From Atopsyche davidsoni (taxonomy: Eukaryota; Arthropoda; Insecta; Trichoptera; Hydrobiosidae), in contig JAILWY010000009.1 of assembly GCA_022113835.1 (NCBI GenBank), positions 8,160,001 through 8,224,000 on the forward strand: DNA of 64,000 nt, written 5' to 3'. Under the pieces are notes generated by a model. The model worked only from the letters and a program-made list of their open reading frames with translations, was not told the DNA's origin and ran no database searches. How positions within the stretch are numbered: the stretch's first letter is position 1; the number at the start of each line of letters is the position of its first letter. The position numbers were made by a program, and so were the translations under genes. Shown here in pieces: positions 24,498 to 38,381 of the stretch.

Positions 24498-27400
24498 CGC
24501 TGCATCGCCAGTCATTTATGTGAGAATTTAAAAAAATATATACAGATTATTTTTTATTATTTTATTTTCAGGGCATTCTTGAAACGGATTTTCTACTACA
24601 TGTACTCAATGTACAAAAACAATTATAAGGTGGAAGGGATATAAAGTACTTGGTGGAGTTCCATTTTGATATTTTCCAACAAAATACTACATATATATAA
24701 TTTGATGTTTATTGAATGGGTGGTTAATAGTAAGCCATATAAAGGAAGCATGAACTCCAACTGAATGGTGCGAATTACAAATACTGTGCTGGATATGCCC
24801 ATATATCAGATAAACCATCTATATTATTGGAGACGAGTCACATAATGTAGGCTCGTATTACCAATTAAAAAAGTTATAAGAGTCAAACATAAAGGAGAAG
24901 GGGAGAAGGGAGGTTGTGAAGGGTAGTATTTGAAATACGAGATAGCCTTCGCAGCAAAGGCTATTTTTAGCAAATATTTCAATCAACAACGTAAGACCAA
25001 TATTATATTTATCATAACATAAAATCTATTGCATGTACCGCACGAAAGTGATACAATAAAATTTTGAATAAAATATTTCAAAAAAATCAAAAAGGTACTT
25101 GGAATTAGGAAGAAAAAAACACAAAAATGCATTTGAGTTTTCAACAGTTAGCATCAAGACAATGTGCAAAATAAAAAAAGTGATATAATTCTTGTCTTAT
25201 ACAAAGTATAGATCAAGTCAAGGGCAATCTCGGATCGTTTACCTTTAGGGGCCAGTAGATCTTGAGATTTCCGAAGACCAGACTGTTGTCGTAAAATGCA
25301 GTTAACAGCCGTGCACTAGAATGCAGAAATACCTGCTTTGGTCTTCGAGGGTGTAGGACTGTACAATGCCATCCACAATGTCAGCGTGAGGAGCTTTATT
25401 ACCATAACTACCATAACCTAAATATATTTTCTTCCGTTTTATAGCTACTTATTTATTAATTAAATATTATTTTTCGAGACCAACCAAAAAACACCATTGG
25501 CTAATCACAGTTCGGCTGTCAATTGTGCCGCAGCTTTAGTGGCCAAGTAGTTAAAAACTGCGTCAACTTCTTATCGTACGATTTAACTTATTAGTAATAG
25601 CACATAATATATTTTATGAAACATGCGTTTGACTGGTATTGCTATTGTTGGTATTATTTGAGCACTTTAGTTATCAGCTTCGGCTACAATTATTCGATAA
25701 GCAATGGCTGGTCTTATTTTGTATTTAAGTAAAGAAAAATATATGGTATTTGTACATCGACGTATTTGTATTACTATTAATAATTTAATATTGTTTTTTT
25801 TTGTATATTTTACAATTTTATTTATTTTATTATACAAAAAATGATTTTGAAATTATCATTATTTAGATGAGGATACAAATTTCAGATCTAGAATTATCCA
25901 TTTATAAATAACAATAACTCATACGTTTTGACTTTGATAAGTTAAAGCAATTTTATTTATTTGCAATACACTTGCGTATTTAAATTTAATTTTAAAATAA
26001 TTGAGATTATTGGCTCATAAAAAAATGATGATTGTAATAAGCCTTCATTATTTGGATTCGAAGAACAATAATGCGATTTCCAAGTAACAACGACAAAAAA
26101 AAATCTGAATTCTTTTACCGGATATGCTTAAAACTTAACAGGTAAATTCGCACGGAACAGCTGTCGCAATTGTAATTTTAAACACATTAATACCAAACCA
26201 TATAATTCTTTGGTTTTATTTTTCAGCATCTATCAAACATAGCTTAGTGATAAAGCTTGACACTCATGAAGTAAATGGTGAGAGGTGTTATGAATAAAAT
26301 CAGTTTCATTGAAATAATAATAAATTTAAAAATTAACTGTAATGTGAAACTTAGAGAAAAATATTTTATTTTATTGCTTTAACTCAAGCTAAACGAAGTC
26401 AGGTTTTATTTATGTTTAAATATACTGCAGGCTTATAAAAATAAGACTCATACCACGTTATATATAACAAATTAACTATATTCATTTAAGCCGTGTTATT
26501 TCCTGTTGACACGTCACTAGATTTGATGTGTGTCTGTCTTAAAATTCACATTCTACCGTATGCATGATCTTATTTATTTTAATTTGGAAGTATATTAGCC
26601 AGTACGAAGGGCGACTCCGTTTCAAGCCTTCTCCCTGTGCACGCGCAGAGAAGAAAGCGGATAATGACTATTGGGACAGTGCCAGAGGGCCCTGCATATT
26701 TTGTTGCTGGTTTTAGATCAGGACGCTGACTCTTTAGTTCTACCAACATTGCATAGAATTTAAAAAAAAAAACACACCAGGAATAACATATTGAAAATAT
26801 CGATAGGTTAACAATACATTTGTCCCGACACGTTTACATAATTACTCGACATTGGATGGTCTACTTTTTTCCAGTACATGGTCATTTTTTTGTGAATTTA
26901 TGCCATGACGCATGATTAATTAAGAACTAATCGATTTGACGTACTGTCTTTTGATTTGAACATGATTTAACTGCAATGATAATAATTCTATTGTGTTTTT
27001 TTAAAGTTACCTTCATGATATTCGGCAGGTGTTTTCAACAGCTCTCAATTTGCAGACGGTTGACTTTGCACGCAAATAAAAATGGGTCCAGTACCGTAGC
27101 AGAAATGTAGGGATAGTAATCAAAATTGACACCGCCTGGCACTCTATAAAATAAGTTCGTTGTAAATTATTTTTTTGTTTTCTATTGTTACTATGCCAAT
27201 GATGACTGATTTATTAAAAACTATATTTAGAAATTGCTTGCCTGCTCTGTTTTGAATTTGTTGCCCAACATGCTTACATGGATCACTTACATTAAAATAA
27301 CACACATCTATATATTAAAAAAATTGCCAAACTTTATTACGAATATTAGTATAGATCTGATTTTTACCAGTGGTGGTCGTTCAGGTGATACCCGCGACTT

Positions 27401-27869
27401 TCCAATGGTCGCAGAGGCAGTTCTTTCATTTCACCGACTAACCTCATATAAACCAGTTTTAAAGCCTATGAAAATAAAATAAAAGTACCGAAAACGAATA
27501 TTTATATGGAATTCTCATTCTGTTTCATTTTTACATTGGGTCATGTAAAGCAAAGGACATGTTCATTTTCATAAATATATATAATGCATGTCAATCCGAT
27601 ATGCAAAATGTTTCGAAACTAGCTGAAGAAACAAGTACACCGAGCCCACGGCTGTCTAAATGAATTTTAATAGATTCAACCATATTCTGATTAAAATTAT
27701 TTATGATAATTCTAACCAAAGCTGCAGCACGCAATGAAAAACTATTTTTCACTAATTTTTTTGTCACAATGACGCATACATACTAATCAACACAATAAGG
27801 AAAAGTATAGTACAGTTGTACAATCAAATATTTTGAATGAATATTAAGCATGTTGTTTGTTTATGTATA

Positions 27870-27971
<102 letters not shown>

Positions 27972-30900
27972 AAGTAACACGCATTAAATTAATCTCGATC
28001 GCAAGTTCGGTTGACGGTTTTTAGTTTACTTTAGTAATAAATAAACAGTTTGATAGTAAATAACAGTGGTCGATTTTTACCCCTTATAATAATACTAGTA
28101 ACATTTTACCTCAATGATTGCCTTTGATGTTCAGTTATTGTAAAATTTGTTTGAGCTCAAACATAATATGACTTTTTTGGTTATTTTAGTTAGTATCCAA
28201 TTCGATGGATTTGGTTTCTAACTTTGCAAATATGATATTACATTCAGTGATGGTGGACACTAATTAGTCGGGAGGGGCAGGTCTTGGTATATTTTACCCT
28301 CAAATCTAGCGCCATCAATGCAATCTAAATATTTCTACGTTATATATTTATAAAATAAAATATTAAAATTATATAACTGACCTTCCCTTTCATAATGAAT
28401 GTATATGTATAATGTATATATATATATATATATAAACACATACAAACACGGTGTCTTACCAAAGAAGGGGAGACTAGATCACATGAACTATTTCTAGATT
28501 ATGACGATTCCGTTTTTGTTAAGTTATATTAGCTTTTTGCGTGTGTAATTGATAAAACGGTATCACTCAAAATTCGTGGGTCAGACCAATTATAGATATA
28601 CAACTTAAATAAACGCGGAAAAAAGTATTATGACGCTTCTATTGCCAAGTGCGGAAAAGTGATTGAAGAAAATGTTTGTTTTTGAATTCCTTCGTAAGCC
28701 CAGAAGCTTTTTTATTTCAAAATAGCTTTAACAATAAAATATCGTCATCTCAGACTTTGATAAAAATATTGCGGAGCAGGCCAGACTAGATTTGTGGGCG
28801 TGGTTGTGACACATTCCAGAAATAGAATTATTTTGGCACAGACTACAAAACATTTCATTTAAAAAATACTCAATAAACCCACAGAAACAATGAACCCCAA
28901 TCTATGTGTAAATCATATACCTGTGTTTTTTTTATTCACAACTCACGTGTATCGTCTAAATCTCTCTACACGCGTCGCGATACAACTTGCGACCGATTAG
29001 CAATCAGCCAAGGTGTTGGATGTTGTTTAGGGTACTAAAATTTATTAAATAGAATGTCTCCATCGCTTTTACAATGAATAATTTTATTTTTTTTAGAAAA
29101 TATAGATCGAATCGGTTTGGTTGATCAGATAGAAGGTTTTATAAATATTATATATATATATGGAAGTGTGTTTATATTTTGTGATATTTACATTTTTGTT
29201 ATTTTCATTTTATGCGTGGATAAACATGGAATCTGATAGTACAATAAGAATGTACAAATAATAACGTTAATATATTTTCGATGCGAAATCTATAAATATC
29301 TATATTTTACATGGATGTATCTTTTTATTGTGATTAAATCTGCTATATGGAAGTATTATACGAGCACTCATATGTTTACACTTATCAAATTTGATATATT
29401 GACGGTGTATTTAATCTCCGGGAGATAAGTTAATTAGACGCATACTGATTTAATAAGCGATCATTATCATATGAAAACCTTTCATTATACAAAGATAATG
29501 TAATTATCAAAGATGACACAATATTAGCAGATTGTCAGCTGTAATACTCACTTCGAGTATTTTGATGAAATACCATGTCATATTGCATGACAATTATCTG
29601 TGATTAATATTTTCATCGCAATAGATTGACTTATTATGCGATCTCCTATTATTCCTAGGCTACCCTACATGATTTTTGTACCGATGAAAACTAAGATAAT
29701 ATTTCCTGTCAGAATCATTCCTGAAATTCTGAAATAAAAATAATATGTTCTGATATATCGATGTTATGTTGCTGAAAATATCGAGGGGTCCAGCGGAGTT
29801 ACCTCCAGATCGAAATTTACCCCACATCATACTTTGCTAGAGTGCTACAGTACTTCTCTTGTATTATTCAATAATCAACTTCACAATATTCCAAATAATA
29901 TTCACAATTAGATTTTATCACCTTCTCACTATTGTATCAACTAAAAAATTGAACGCAAAAAATACAGGTAATTTTTTCGAACTAAGGTTACCACGAATAT
30001 TTTGCGAAAAGGCATTTTAAGGAAAAATAACACTTAGAAATCTTTACTTATTATTATATGCAAATAATTATATGCGAAATCAGGGTTTAAGTGGTCGCTA
30101 TTACAAAAGTAAGATTTCGCTTTATTCAAGGTATTTTGACCCTTAATACTTCGTAGAATGCAAAGCCGTACGGTACTTGTGGAGTACTCTTATCAAGGGT
30201 CATTTTATCTTATAAGTCAATGTCAGCAAATATATACGAGGCTATGACGTCAATTACTTCACAGTATTACTTTGCATACTAATAAGTCACTAATGAGTCG
30301 ATCTGAGATAAAATGATTTAAAAAGTAACACCATCATAGATATTTCTTAAAGAGAACGTGGAGTATAAATAATTTAATATATTTTTATAATCGCGGGCAT
30401 AAATTTAGAATTTCTAATAAAACCCTCTTTGATTCACTTTGTTTATTAAATTTTGGTTTTATATGGTAGTTATGTGGTTATTCTATGCTACTTTTAATGA
30501 ACACCTATTTTTGATTAATGCTTATTTTTTACGTAAATATAATTTAAAAAAATAATTTTACACACTGAAATCATTTGATATTTTGAATTTAATTATTGTT
30601 TGGTGATAGATTAAACCTTGTATTTTTAGCAATACGATTAGTTAAAGGGTATTTAATACTTACGTATGTACTTTATTTTTGTATTGAATGTCGACCATAT
30701 CAAAAAAAATTATCGAAACTACTATGTACTATTTTTTATAGTTTATAGACTATGCCATTTTTCAATGTAAATTATCAGAGAAATGTATTTTTGATATGTA
30801 AAAATATAATTTGCAAAATGCATACCTTATTGCAAGTGTACTACTCCACGCCACTGTCAGGTATGTGATAAATTCATAAAAATAATCTTATCGACCTTCG

Positions 30901-33224
30901 GATATCCGTTTTTCCCACAGCATCATACTTTAATTTGATATGATCATTATGAATATATTTTTTATGAGCATTAAGTTTTTCGTATTTGAATTAATCTTAT
31001 TTTTATGTAATGTTATGGCAACTATCCATAACGGAACATACACTTTGTACTAGAAATTTAAATATAAATAAAATAATAAATGAAACTAAAAAAAGTGTTC
31101 AAACCATTAAATATGTATTTGTAATACACGTAAATGATTTTTACTTTGTTTTGACGTCATCCGCAAAGTTGAAATGGTGATGGGTTGATCACACCTGCCA
31201 GGGACTGTACCGGTCATGGATCAAGGATGCACCATAAAAAAAAAATAATTTGTAAAAAAAATATCACAATAAGTAATGGTGAAAAAGCCTTTTCATTTAT
31301 GTTTTTAATTCTATATTAAATTTACATAATAGTAATAATTATTGTTTTCATATCCAGCTTCTAGACGAAAATCACAATATCCTTGTTAAGAATCGTTGAT
31401 AAAAGAAAATCAAGAGTGTCTGGTGTTACATCTCCGGCATTTTCCTTCTCACGCAAAATAAAATTACGGTATTCTTTGAGAATCTGGGAATGGCGATTAA
31501 TAATTTTCCACCCATTTAGAAATATTTTTAGTCGCTACCTGGGCTTGAATTATAGACTTTGTATCAAAATGCAGTGGATTTTACAGCTGGAATACGGGAC
31601 AAAAGCAGCAAGCTATTAGTTTTTTTGTTATATATTTAAAGTATAGAGTGTACAAAGGTGAGATGAGAAGCTATACTATAAATATTTAATGCATATTATA
31701 AACTAAGCAAACATTGAACAGGAAAAATTCTACACTACCATTGCATCCTTAGAAAATAATAAATGATTATTGATACCTAAGTCAATTAGGTAGCTTATGT
31801 ACTACGTGTATTACAAAAGTTATTTCCTTGGACGTTGTAGATTTCCTATAATTAATTTAGCAGTTTTATATACCACTGATATAACAACGCAATATATAAG
31901 GACGTGCGTATTTCAGACGAGAATTACATTGAAACATTTTATTATTTTGTTGGTTACTTACAGATATAAAAGTAATTTTAAGATTTATATATACACCATT
32001 TCAATGGTTGCTTATACTTCTAATAGTGAACTAAAATACAGAAAATAATAGAAATTAGCAAATTTCTAAAATTCTCTGTACATCATCCGTGAAAACAAGT
32101 ACAACACGCGATCACTTTATCTCTAATAGCAATATGTAGTAAAACGGTTATCAAAGTGATACCGTAACATGTGTTTATTCTATACCACAGCACACTTTTT
32201 ACTCTGTTTATAAAGAATCCCATTTAGAATATGTAACAGATACGTGGATTCGTAATTTTAGTTTAATATTTAAAAATAAATATATAAATACACAAGAAAA
32301 TACATTTTTTTAAAGAAGAGAATCTTGGACACAGTATTCATGCAGATACGACTTTTTTATTAAAAATACGAGATGAAATTAATTTTAATTAGAAAAATTA
32401 CCATTAATTTTTTTTATTCAAGGCAAATTCAACTCAATTCACTGCAAATGTTAAACATTAATCACCAGTTTGCAAAGATATCACAAGTCCACGTCGTAAG
32501 TAATACACGACAAGGTTATTATTGAAAGACAAGCTGTTGATAAACATTGAATAAAAGAATGCATATTATGAACATGTTTTTTAGAAATTTATCACGAGAG
32601 CGTCTAATTGCGCAGGTACTCAATCAGATTGCGAGATATTTGGTGGACATTATCTTGATTTACTTGATATATCTTCGCACAAAATATTTTTTTTAGTTTA
32701 CTTGTTTAGTTGATTATAAAAATTAATTTGAATTTACGTTGCATTATAGGCAAATAAAATCAAGATTAAATTAGCACTTTTTGAGGTTTGTAGGAGTAGA
32801 AACTTATTTTGAGCCGTACAAATAATATGTATTGGTACAGCAAATATATTATTAACATTGTCAGGATAATATTGTCGGGTAAATTTCATTTATAATGTAT
32901 TATTGAAAATTAAAATTATTTTACAATTCAATATATATCGAAATAATAGTAACTACCAAGAATCTCCTTGGTTTCATATTTCAACTTTACATACCACGAC
33001 CAAATTTATGGCGTTCGTAGAAAATATATACAACATGTCTTTATATACCGTTTTCTAAGCACTAATACTGATCAAATATGATTGGCATGTTGTTCTATAT
33101 AATACCAGAATTAACGTATAAATAAAAATAATTAACTTTGTTGTTTTTATAAAATTCACCAATTTCTGAAAAACAAGTTTTCATAGGTTAACTAGTAGGA
33201 TCAATCAAAAAATTATATTTATAT

Positions 33225-33226
<2 letters not shown>

Positions 33227-33256
<30 letters not shown>
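33227..33256. repeat. Short (AT)n microsatellite
   Basis: About 15 AT units directly read in the sequence. Confidence 0.95.
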
Positions 33257-33261
<5 letters not shown>

Positions 33262-34919
33262 ACCGCTTAAATACGTACGTAGAATAGGAACAATATAGTA
33301 GTGTTGTTTCATTACTCTTTGTGTTTATGAAATATTAATGACGAAGCGATATTGAGTTATGTGTGTGTTAGCTGTTAAGCAATATCGAATCGCCTTATTG
33401 TTAAATTTCTAGGTATTGAAAATTATTCAAGATATTCTGTCTAAATATTCTGTGCTGATTGCTTTATGAGTGAATATTTCTATGCTAAAAAGGTAATTTA
33501 CCATATACGTCACTGCTTGTTTTTTTAAACTATAATTTAACATAATCCAGACACTAAATAAATAAACTCAAATTAGAAAAAGAGTCAAAGAAAATCTTCG
33601 GCACGTATCGAAAGATTGAATCACCCAAAAAATCTATACTTTTCACAAATTTCTTATGCAAAAGCTACAAAAAACTTAATTGGCAATGTTAAACCTGTAT
33701 GTTAATGAAGGTGCGAAGGTTCGATTGAAAATAAAAAAAGCGTACGTTTACTATATTTTGTATTTATTTTTAAAAATTTAGCGGATCAATAATACGGGAA
33801 ATCAGTTTTTACTCTGCACAAATGAACTTTGAAAAACGTTTCCATAAGATGTTGGCTTTACCCAATTATTTAATAGTGTTATTCAGAAGCACAAAAATTT
33901 GATAGATAAACTTATATTTCGGAGTCAAAGACCCCAATAAGTTGTGCAATGGTGTAAGATTACAGGGTTCACAAATCGGCGGTACATATTATACTTTAAA
34001 AACATCTCAACTTATTTAATTTTAGTTTTCAGTCATTCAAATATCATTTTGATCTCAAAAATAATTTTGCTTTGTATATAATGGCAGTAGTGTGCGCTGT
34101 ACACGATTGTTTATATATTTTTCAGTATGTGCAACAATATTCACAAAAATAAACTGATGTAAATTATTCCTACAATATTTGTGTTAATCGCAAGCTATCT
34201 GAATGCAAATTTGTTCACCTCCGTAGATAGTTTTTTTTTCATTTTGGGAATATTGTTTTTAAATTTGAATAGAAGATATTTTGCAGACATATTATTACAA
34301 ATATGCGCTCAACCGGTTTTTAACGATGTTTACTAATATAGAAATGCCTAAATGACCGAACGTTACAATGCGCGTTATATTATGATGAAACCAAAAATCC
34401 TTTAAAATGCTAAATATACGAATGATAGTTACAAATCATTTTGTTTGTTTCTTATTGACTTTTTTATGCATTTATACATTTAGTTTTACGTTGATACGTG
34501 TTTTGTATTATTTATACATAAAACAATATTAATAGCAAAAAACATACTATAAATCTAGAGGCTCTTTGTATATTATATAATGTTAAAATATACATTCATT
34601 ACCAACGGATTGTTATTCGATGCACTCATTTCCAAGTTTAGGTACAAAATGTATTGTTACATTTTCACAGACTGAGTAAACATCAAAGACATATTTTTGA
34701 TCCGCCACACGTATACTCTAATATTTAATTTCAATCACATGTTGTTTACTGTCCCTCGAGTTTCCCGAACGCTTCCTAGTCGTTCAAAATCTATTTACGA
34801 TTCGGAGACTACTTAAATTTAAACAATTTTATTCAAACACAAGCTCAAGGCAAATAAACCCAAATCGGATTCAGAATTAGAAATCGCGAGACCGGAATAA
34901 AATTAGCTCCAGATACTCG

Positions 34920-35290
34920 AAGGATGTCCGCGGCGTGCAGTTACCGCATCGCAGAAAGTGCAGCGGGACAGAATGAATGGACGGCAGCGAGTCGCGAGGG
35001 GAACACTCACCGCAGGGGAACGGCTCCAGAGTCACTCAACACACTGCAGAATTGGCGATAAACTTGCTCCGGAGTGTTTCCACTGTGAGCTGCGGTCGGG
35101 AGCGAGTCGGCTCGACTGGGCGGCGAGCGGCGGAGCTGACGGGCCAGGCGCGACTGGGCCCGTGTCGGCAAGTAGAAATAGGCGCACGTGTTGTTGCCCC
35201 TTCCCTGCTGCTGCTGCTGCTTCTGCTGCTGCGACTATCTCCGCTTGTCGAATCGACACTTTTTTCGGTTAATCGAGGGCAGAAAGACTG
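34920..35290 (-). promoter_or_regulatory. bgm: Inferred bgm promoter and non-coding first exon
   Basis: A GC-rich block, unlike its surroundings. On the minus strand it ends in a consensus 5' splice site (CCTGCG then GTGAGTG, exon end about 35010). It includes a CTG/CAG trinucleotide run at 35206-35236. No other minus-strand gene lies between it and bgm, whose first coding exon is preceded by a splice acceptor at 17532, so I infer that the two are joined. An unrelated non-coding RNA start is the main alternative. Confidence 0.5.
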
Positions 35291-35589
35291 AAGCGCCTCT
35301 GCTCGTATTTCTTTGAATGGTGCTACTTTCTATTCGGTAAATTTTATTATTTGATTATTTCATATTTCTGAATGAGTTTGGTTCGTAATTTTGTAAAAAA
35401 AAAAAAAAATTTATTTTAACACATATATTTTTTTCATTAGGTTAATTTTCAATGGTTCTTAAAACACTGTAAGTGGGAGTGCAAACTCCACAATACAAAG
35501 AGGGCTGGTACTTTTGTCATCTCGATACAAATTATCTTCAGACTCTTTGATTTCTTCATAAAGGGAGCTTTTAAACACTCTAACATGGA

Positions 35590-35790
35590 TGGTAAACACC
35601 GCCCCGAGGACCTGCCCGAGCAAGGCAAGCCTTGTTTGTTTTAATTGTTGAATGGTGTGTGGCTATCCCCTGATCCTGCGGCCAGGTCGTGGGGCTTGTA
35701 ATGTGTGCCTTAGATACTAGCGTACACATATTTCTTTATTTACGTTATTGTGTTATGTAGGGAAAAGCCCCTTTTCTGCATTAGTTTATG
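35590..35790 (-). mobile_element. Long-TIR MITE, partial copy
   Basis: Carries GGTGTGTGGCTATCCCCTGA, CAGGTCGTGGGGCTTGTAAT, TAGCGTACACATATTTCTTT and a TAGGGAAAAGCCCC block, the family's left-half signature. Confidence 0.7.
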
Positions 35791-35963
35791 TGGTGATTTT
35801 GTTAAACGGATTTAGTTTTATAAGTTCATTAAATTAAAACACAATTGAGAAATCAGAAAAATATTTGGTGCGAACACTGGCTCAGCATAAATATGTGTGT
35901 ACCAAGTAAAACGAAGGGCCACACGTAAATTCTTGAAATGATTTGTTGTCTTTCAATAGGGTA

Positions 35964-36361
35964 TCTACTATAATAATATCCATTGTGTGTGTGTATGTTT
36001 AATTTTTTAGTTTTCTATAGAATGTCTTAAAAGATACAACGCTGATTTTTTGCATGTAAGTTTAGTAAATTTTTCCGCAACTATGTGCCGAATTTCAAGA
36101 CGATAGGATAATATTTTTATTCATAAACTAATTTAATAAAACTATAAAATATGCTTTAGCGAGTTTCAATATGTACGAATTAAAGGATTTTATTGTTCAA
36201 AGCGAGAATTTCAAATTTAGAACTTTTACAAAAAAACAAATTTTGATGCTACTTAGAAATTTTCAGTTTATGTCAGCTTGACACACAAGTATCAATTTTA
36301 TTTTTTTTAATAATTCAAAATGCCTCCGAAAACGTCATTCTGTGACGGGCAACATTTCTAG
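35964..36361 (+). mobile_element. Probable non-autonomous Helitron
   Basis: Starts with TC preceded by A (A then TCTACTATAATAATATCC) and ends in CTAG followed by T, as Helitrons do. The end block GTCATTCTGTGACGGGCAAC followed by ATTTCTAG is nearly the same as GTCATTCTATGACGGGATAC and ATTTATAG at the end of the Helitron fragment at 40163-40660. No coding capacity. Confidence 0.55.
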
Positions 36362-37181
36362 TAGTGATATAATAGTCAATAAAAGTGGATATACTCGGAA
36401 TCTTTTGCTCAATGGTATAAAATTCTTTCCATTTTGTTTCACACTACCCAAGCCACAATAAAGATGTATTTTATATATCCTCTTCAGTATATTTGAAATT
36501 CTCATAATTTATTTTATTTCCTGACCACAAAACGTATCTTACTTCAATACAACTGAATACTTTTATTTGAATTAAAATTGTAAGTACGCACTTAAGCAAT
36601 AGAAAATAATATGTTAATGTTATTATTATGAGTCACACTATCTAATGCTGAAATCTTCCTTTAGGCTTTTTAAAGGAAGTAATTGAATATTTTCTTTAAC
36701 ATTACAATATTGGGTTAATTTTATTGATGTATTTGTAAAAGAATATTTTTTTGAGAAGTACTACTACTATACATCCATTTTTATTTATTGAATTTGAAAT
36801 TGGACATCATCTGACAAGGCCTATACTTCTTAGGACTTCGGAGAAGCAGTAATTTAAAATACAAATTCAGATGGAGCAATAAGTATTTTCATTTCATTAA
36901 GTAACATGTTGGAAGATCTTTGTATGTATTTGTGTCATATAAAGTAGAATTTGAACGGCCACGTTTTTCATTTAACAATAAGGATTAGTTAAATTACCAA
37001 GACTATTAGAGATTATTTATTTTAAGGTGTTTTTACTCTATCTACTGAATGATCAAGCTAGAAAAGCCTTATTTATTCACACTGTTTATTGATAATTCAT
37101 TAACAAACGACAGTTTTAAAAAAACCCACATGAAATAAGAATAACGAAGTGTTTGGACGTTATCAATTAACACCATTTGCC
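36362..37181. other. AT-rich spacer downstream of the gustatory receptor exons
   Basis: No coding region or repeat that I can support. Part of it may be the receptor's 3' UTR. Confidence 0.4.
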
Positions 37182-38094
37182 TCATCCTTGAGGGTCTTTC
37201 TGAGGAATTTGCAGTAAAATTACTGTGTAGGAGGCAATGACTCCAGCGATGGAATACAAAAGAGTAAAGTTAATATCAAACATGTTTCCCACTTTGATTT
37301 TCACTTGCTCCTCGGTGATTCTCCTTCTAAAGCTTGTTAATATTCTGCATTGGTAATTGTCTGCAAAAACACACATTTCACCTATTATTCTATGAGTGCA
37401 TATTGCATAATGCAGCTTTCTATAATAAAACCAAACATATATTTTGTTCATAAACTTACCTAAGTAACCCAATATAACCTAAAGTAGCTATGTATGTATT
37501 GTACAAAAGATCTTTTACAGATTCTAATTATAAGGAATTTTACCTAAATTGCTGTATATGCTATGTTTATATACAAAGTTCTTCATCTTCTCCATGACGT
37601 TGTGTAAATTTTCTCCAGATACAGCCGGTAGAATCGTTCGAATGATAAAGTGTATAGTCCATAAATATTTTTGTAATGCAACTTCGAACCCCTGAAACAA
37701 ACATTTTAAGGACTGTTGAATCAGACTGTCTTACTTACTACTTGACTTAATATGAAATGATATTGTCTGATAGGTCAAAAAATTAGATGGGCAAAAATCT
37801 GACCAATCAGATCGGTAGTAGTATTGACAGTGCTTAGTATTAAACTAAATTTGATTTGTACTTACTGCATTTTCATTACTAATTATTGATGACAAATGCA
37901 GCACTGATAAAGCCAACAGACTTATGATCATAAAAATAAGCTGAAATCGAAGTGAATCATGGTATTTATTAATTATATTTATATATTTAATTATTAAGTA
38001 TATATAACCTTCTTTACCGGAAAGTTGATGAGGGAATTGGATATTTCAATATTTTGAACTAACTTGTCAAACACATTGATTATTCTTTTGATTT
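37182..38094 (-). pseudogene. Gustatory receptor, 3' end only (4 exons, 158 codons)
   Basis: Insect gustatory receptors are seven-transmembrane ligand-gated channels. Four exons splice in phase: 38094-38018, 37940-37866, 37691-37544, 37360-37182. They encode the last membrane segments. The second exon is hydrophobic (LIFMIISLLALSVLHL), the third holds a helix around IHFIIRTILPAV, and the last contains FDINFTLLYSIAGVIASYTV followed by ILLQ. That matches the family's C-terminal TYxxxxxQF-type signature (here SYTVILLQI). The cluster of short C-terminal exons is typical of Gr genes. The rest of the receptor (about two thirds) is missing. Exon 38094-38018 starts one base from a perfect palindrome, and beyond that lies unrelated NDPK sequence. 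It is most likely truncated by insertion or rearrangement, although no stop codons have accumulated, so the event may be recent or the assembly wrong. Confidence 0.78.
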
Positions 38095-38095
38095 C

Positions 38096-38381
38096 TGTAA
38101 TCAGAATAATACAAGGGGCGTGTGGTTCAGGTCTTTATTACGATACGTGGTGGGATTACAAGATCAAGTCACGACGCCGCGCGTCCGCACGGCGTCCTCT
38201 CTCAGATGTTAGAACTGTAATGCCCGCTCTATGAGAGGGGACTCCGAGAGCGGGCATTACAGTTCTAACATCTGAGAGAGGACGCCGTGCGGACGCGCGG
38301 CGTCGTGACTTGATCTTGTAATCCCACCACGTATCGTAATAAAGACCTGAACCACACGCCCCTTGTATTATTCTGATTACA
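38096..38381. repeat. Perfect palindrome: 135-bp arms, 16-bp spacer (inverted LTR-like pair)
   Basis: Arms 38096-38230 and 38247-38381 are exact reverse complements over 135 bp, separated by 16 bp. Either strand can be read as a 165-bp LTR-like unit. The plus unit, 38217-38381, begins TGTAATGCCCGCTCT and ends CTGATTACA, with a TG...CA boundary and an AATAAA at 38338. The central 46 bp (TGTAATGCCCGCTCT, spacer, AGAGCGGGCATTACA) form a stem-loop shared by both units. No target-site duplication was found at the edges. It separates the NDPK fragment from the receptor exon. The LTR interpretation is inference; the palindrome itself is read directly. Confidence 0.97.

Noticed and set aside
25230..25420. 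Possible structured RNA (CGAAGACCA / TGGTCTTCG pair)
   Set aside because: A 9-bp stem with a loop of about 60 bases is weak evidence, and nothing else supports it.
34958..35291. Overlapping ORFs of 75-104 codons in the GC-rich block
   Set aside because: They exist in three frames without conserved motifs. The minus-strand splice donor fits a non-coding first exon better.
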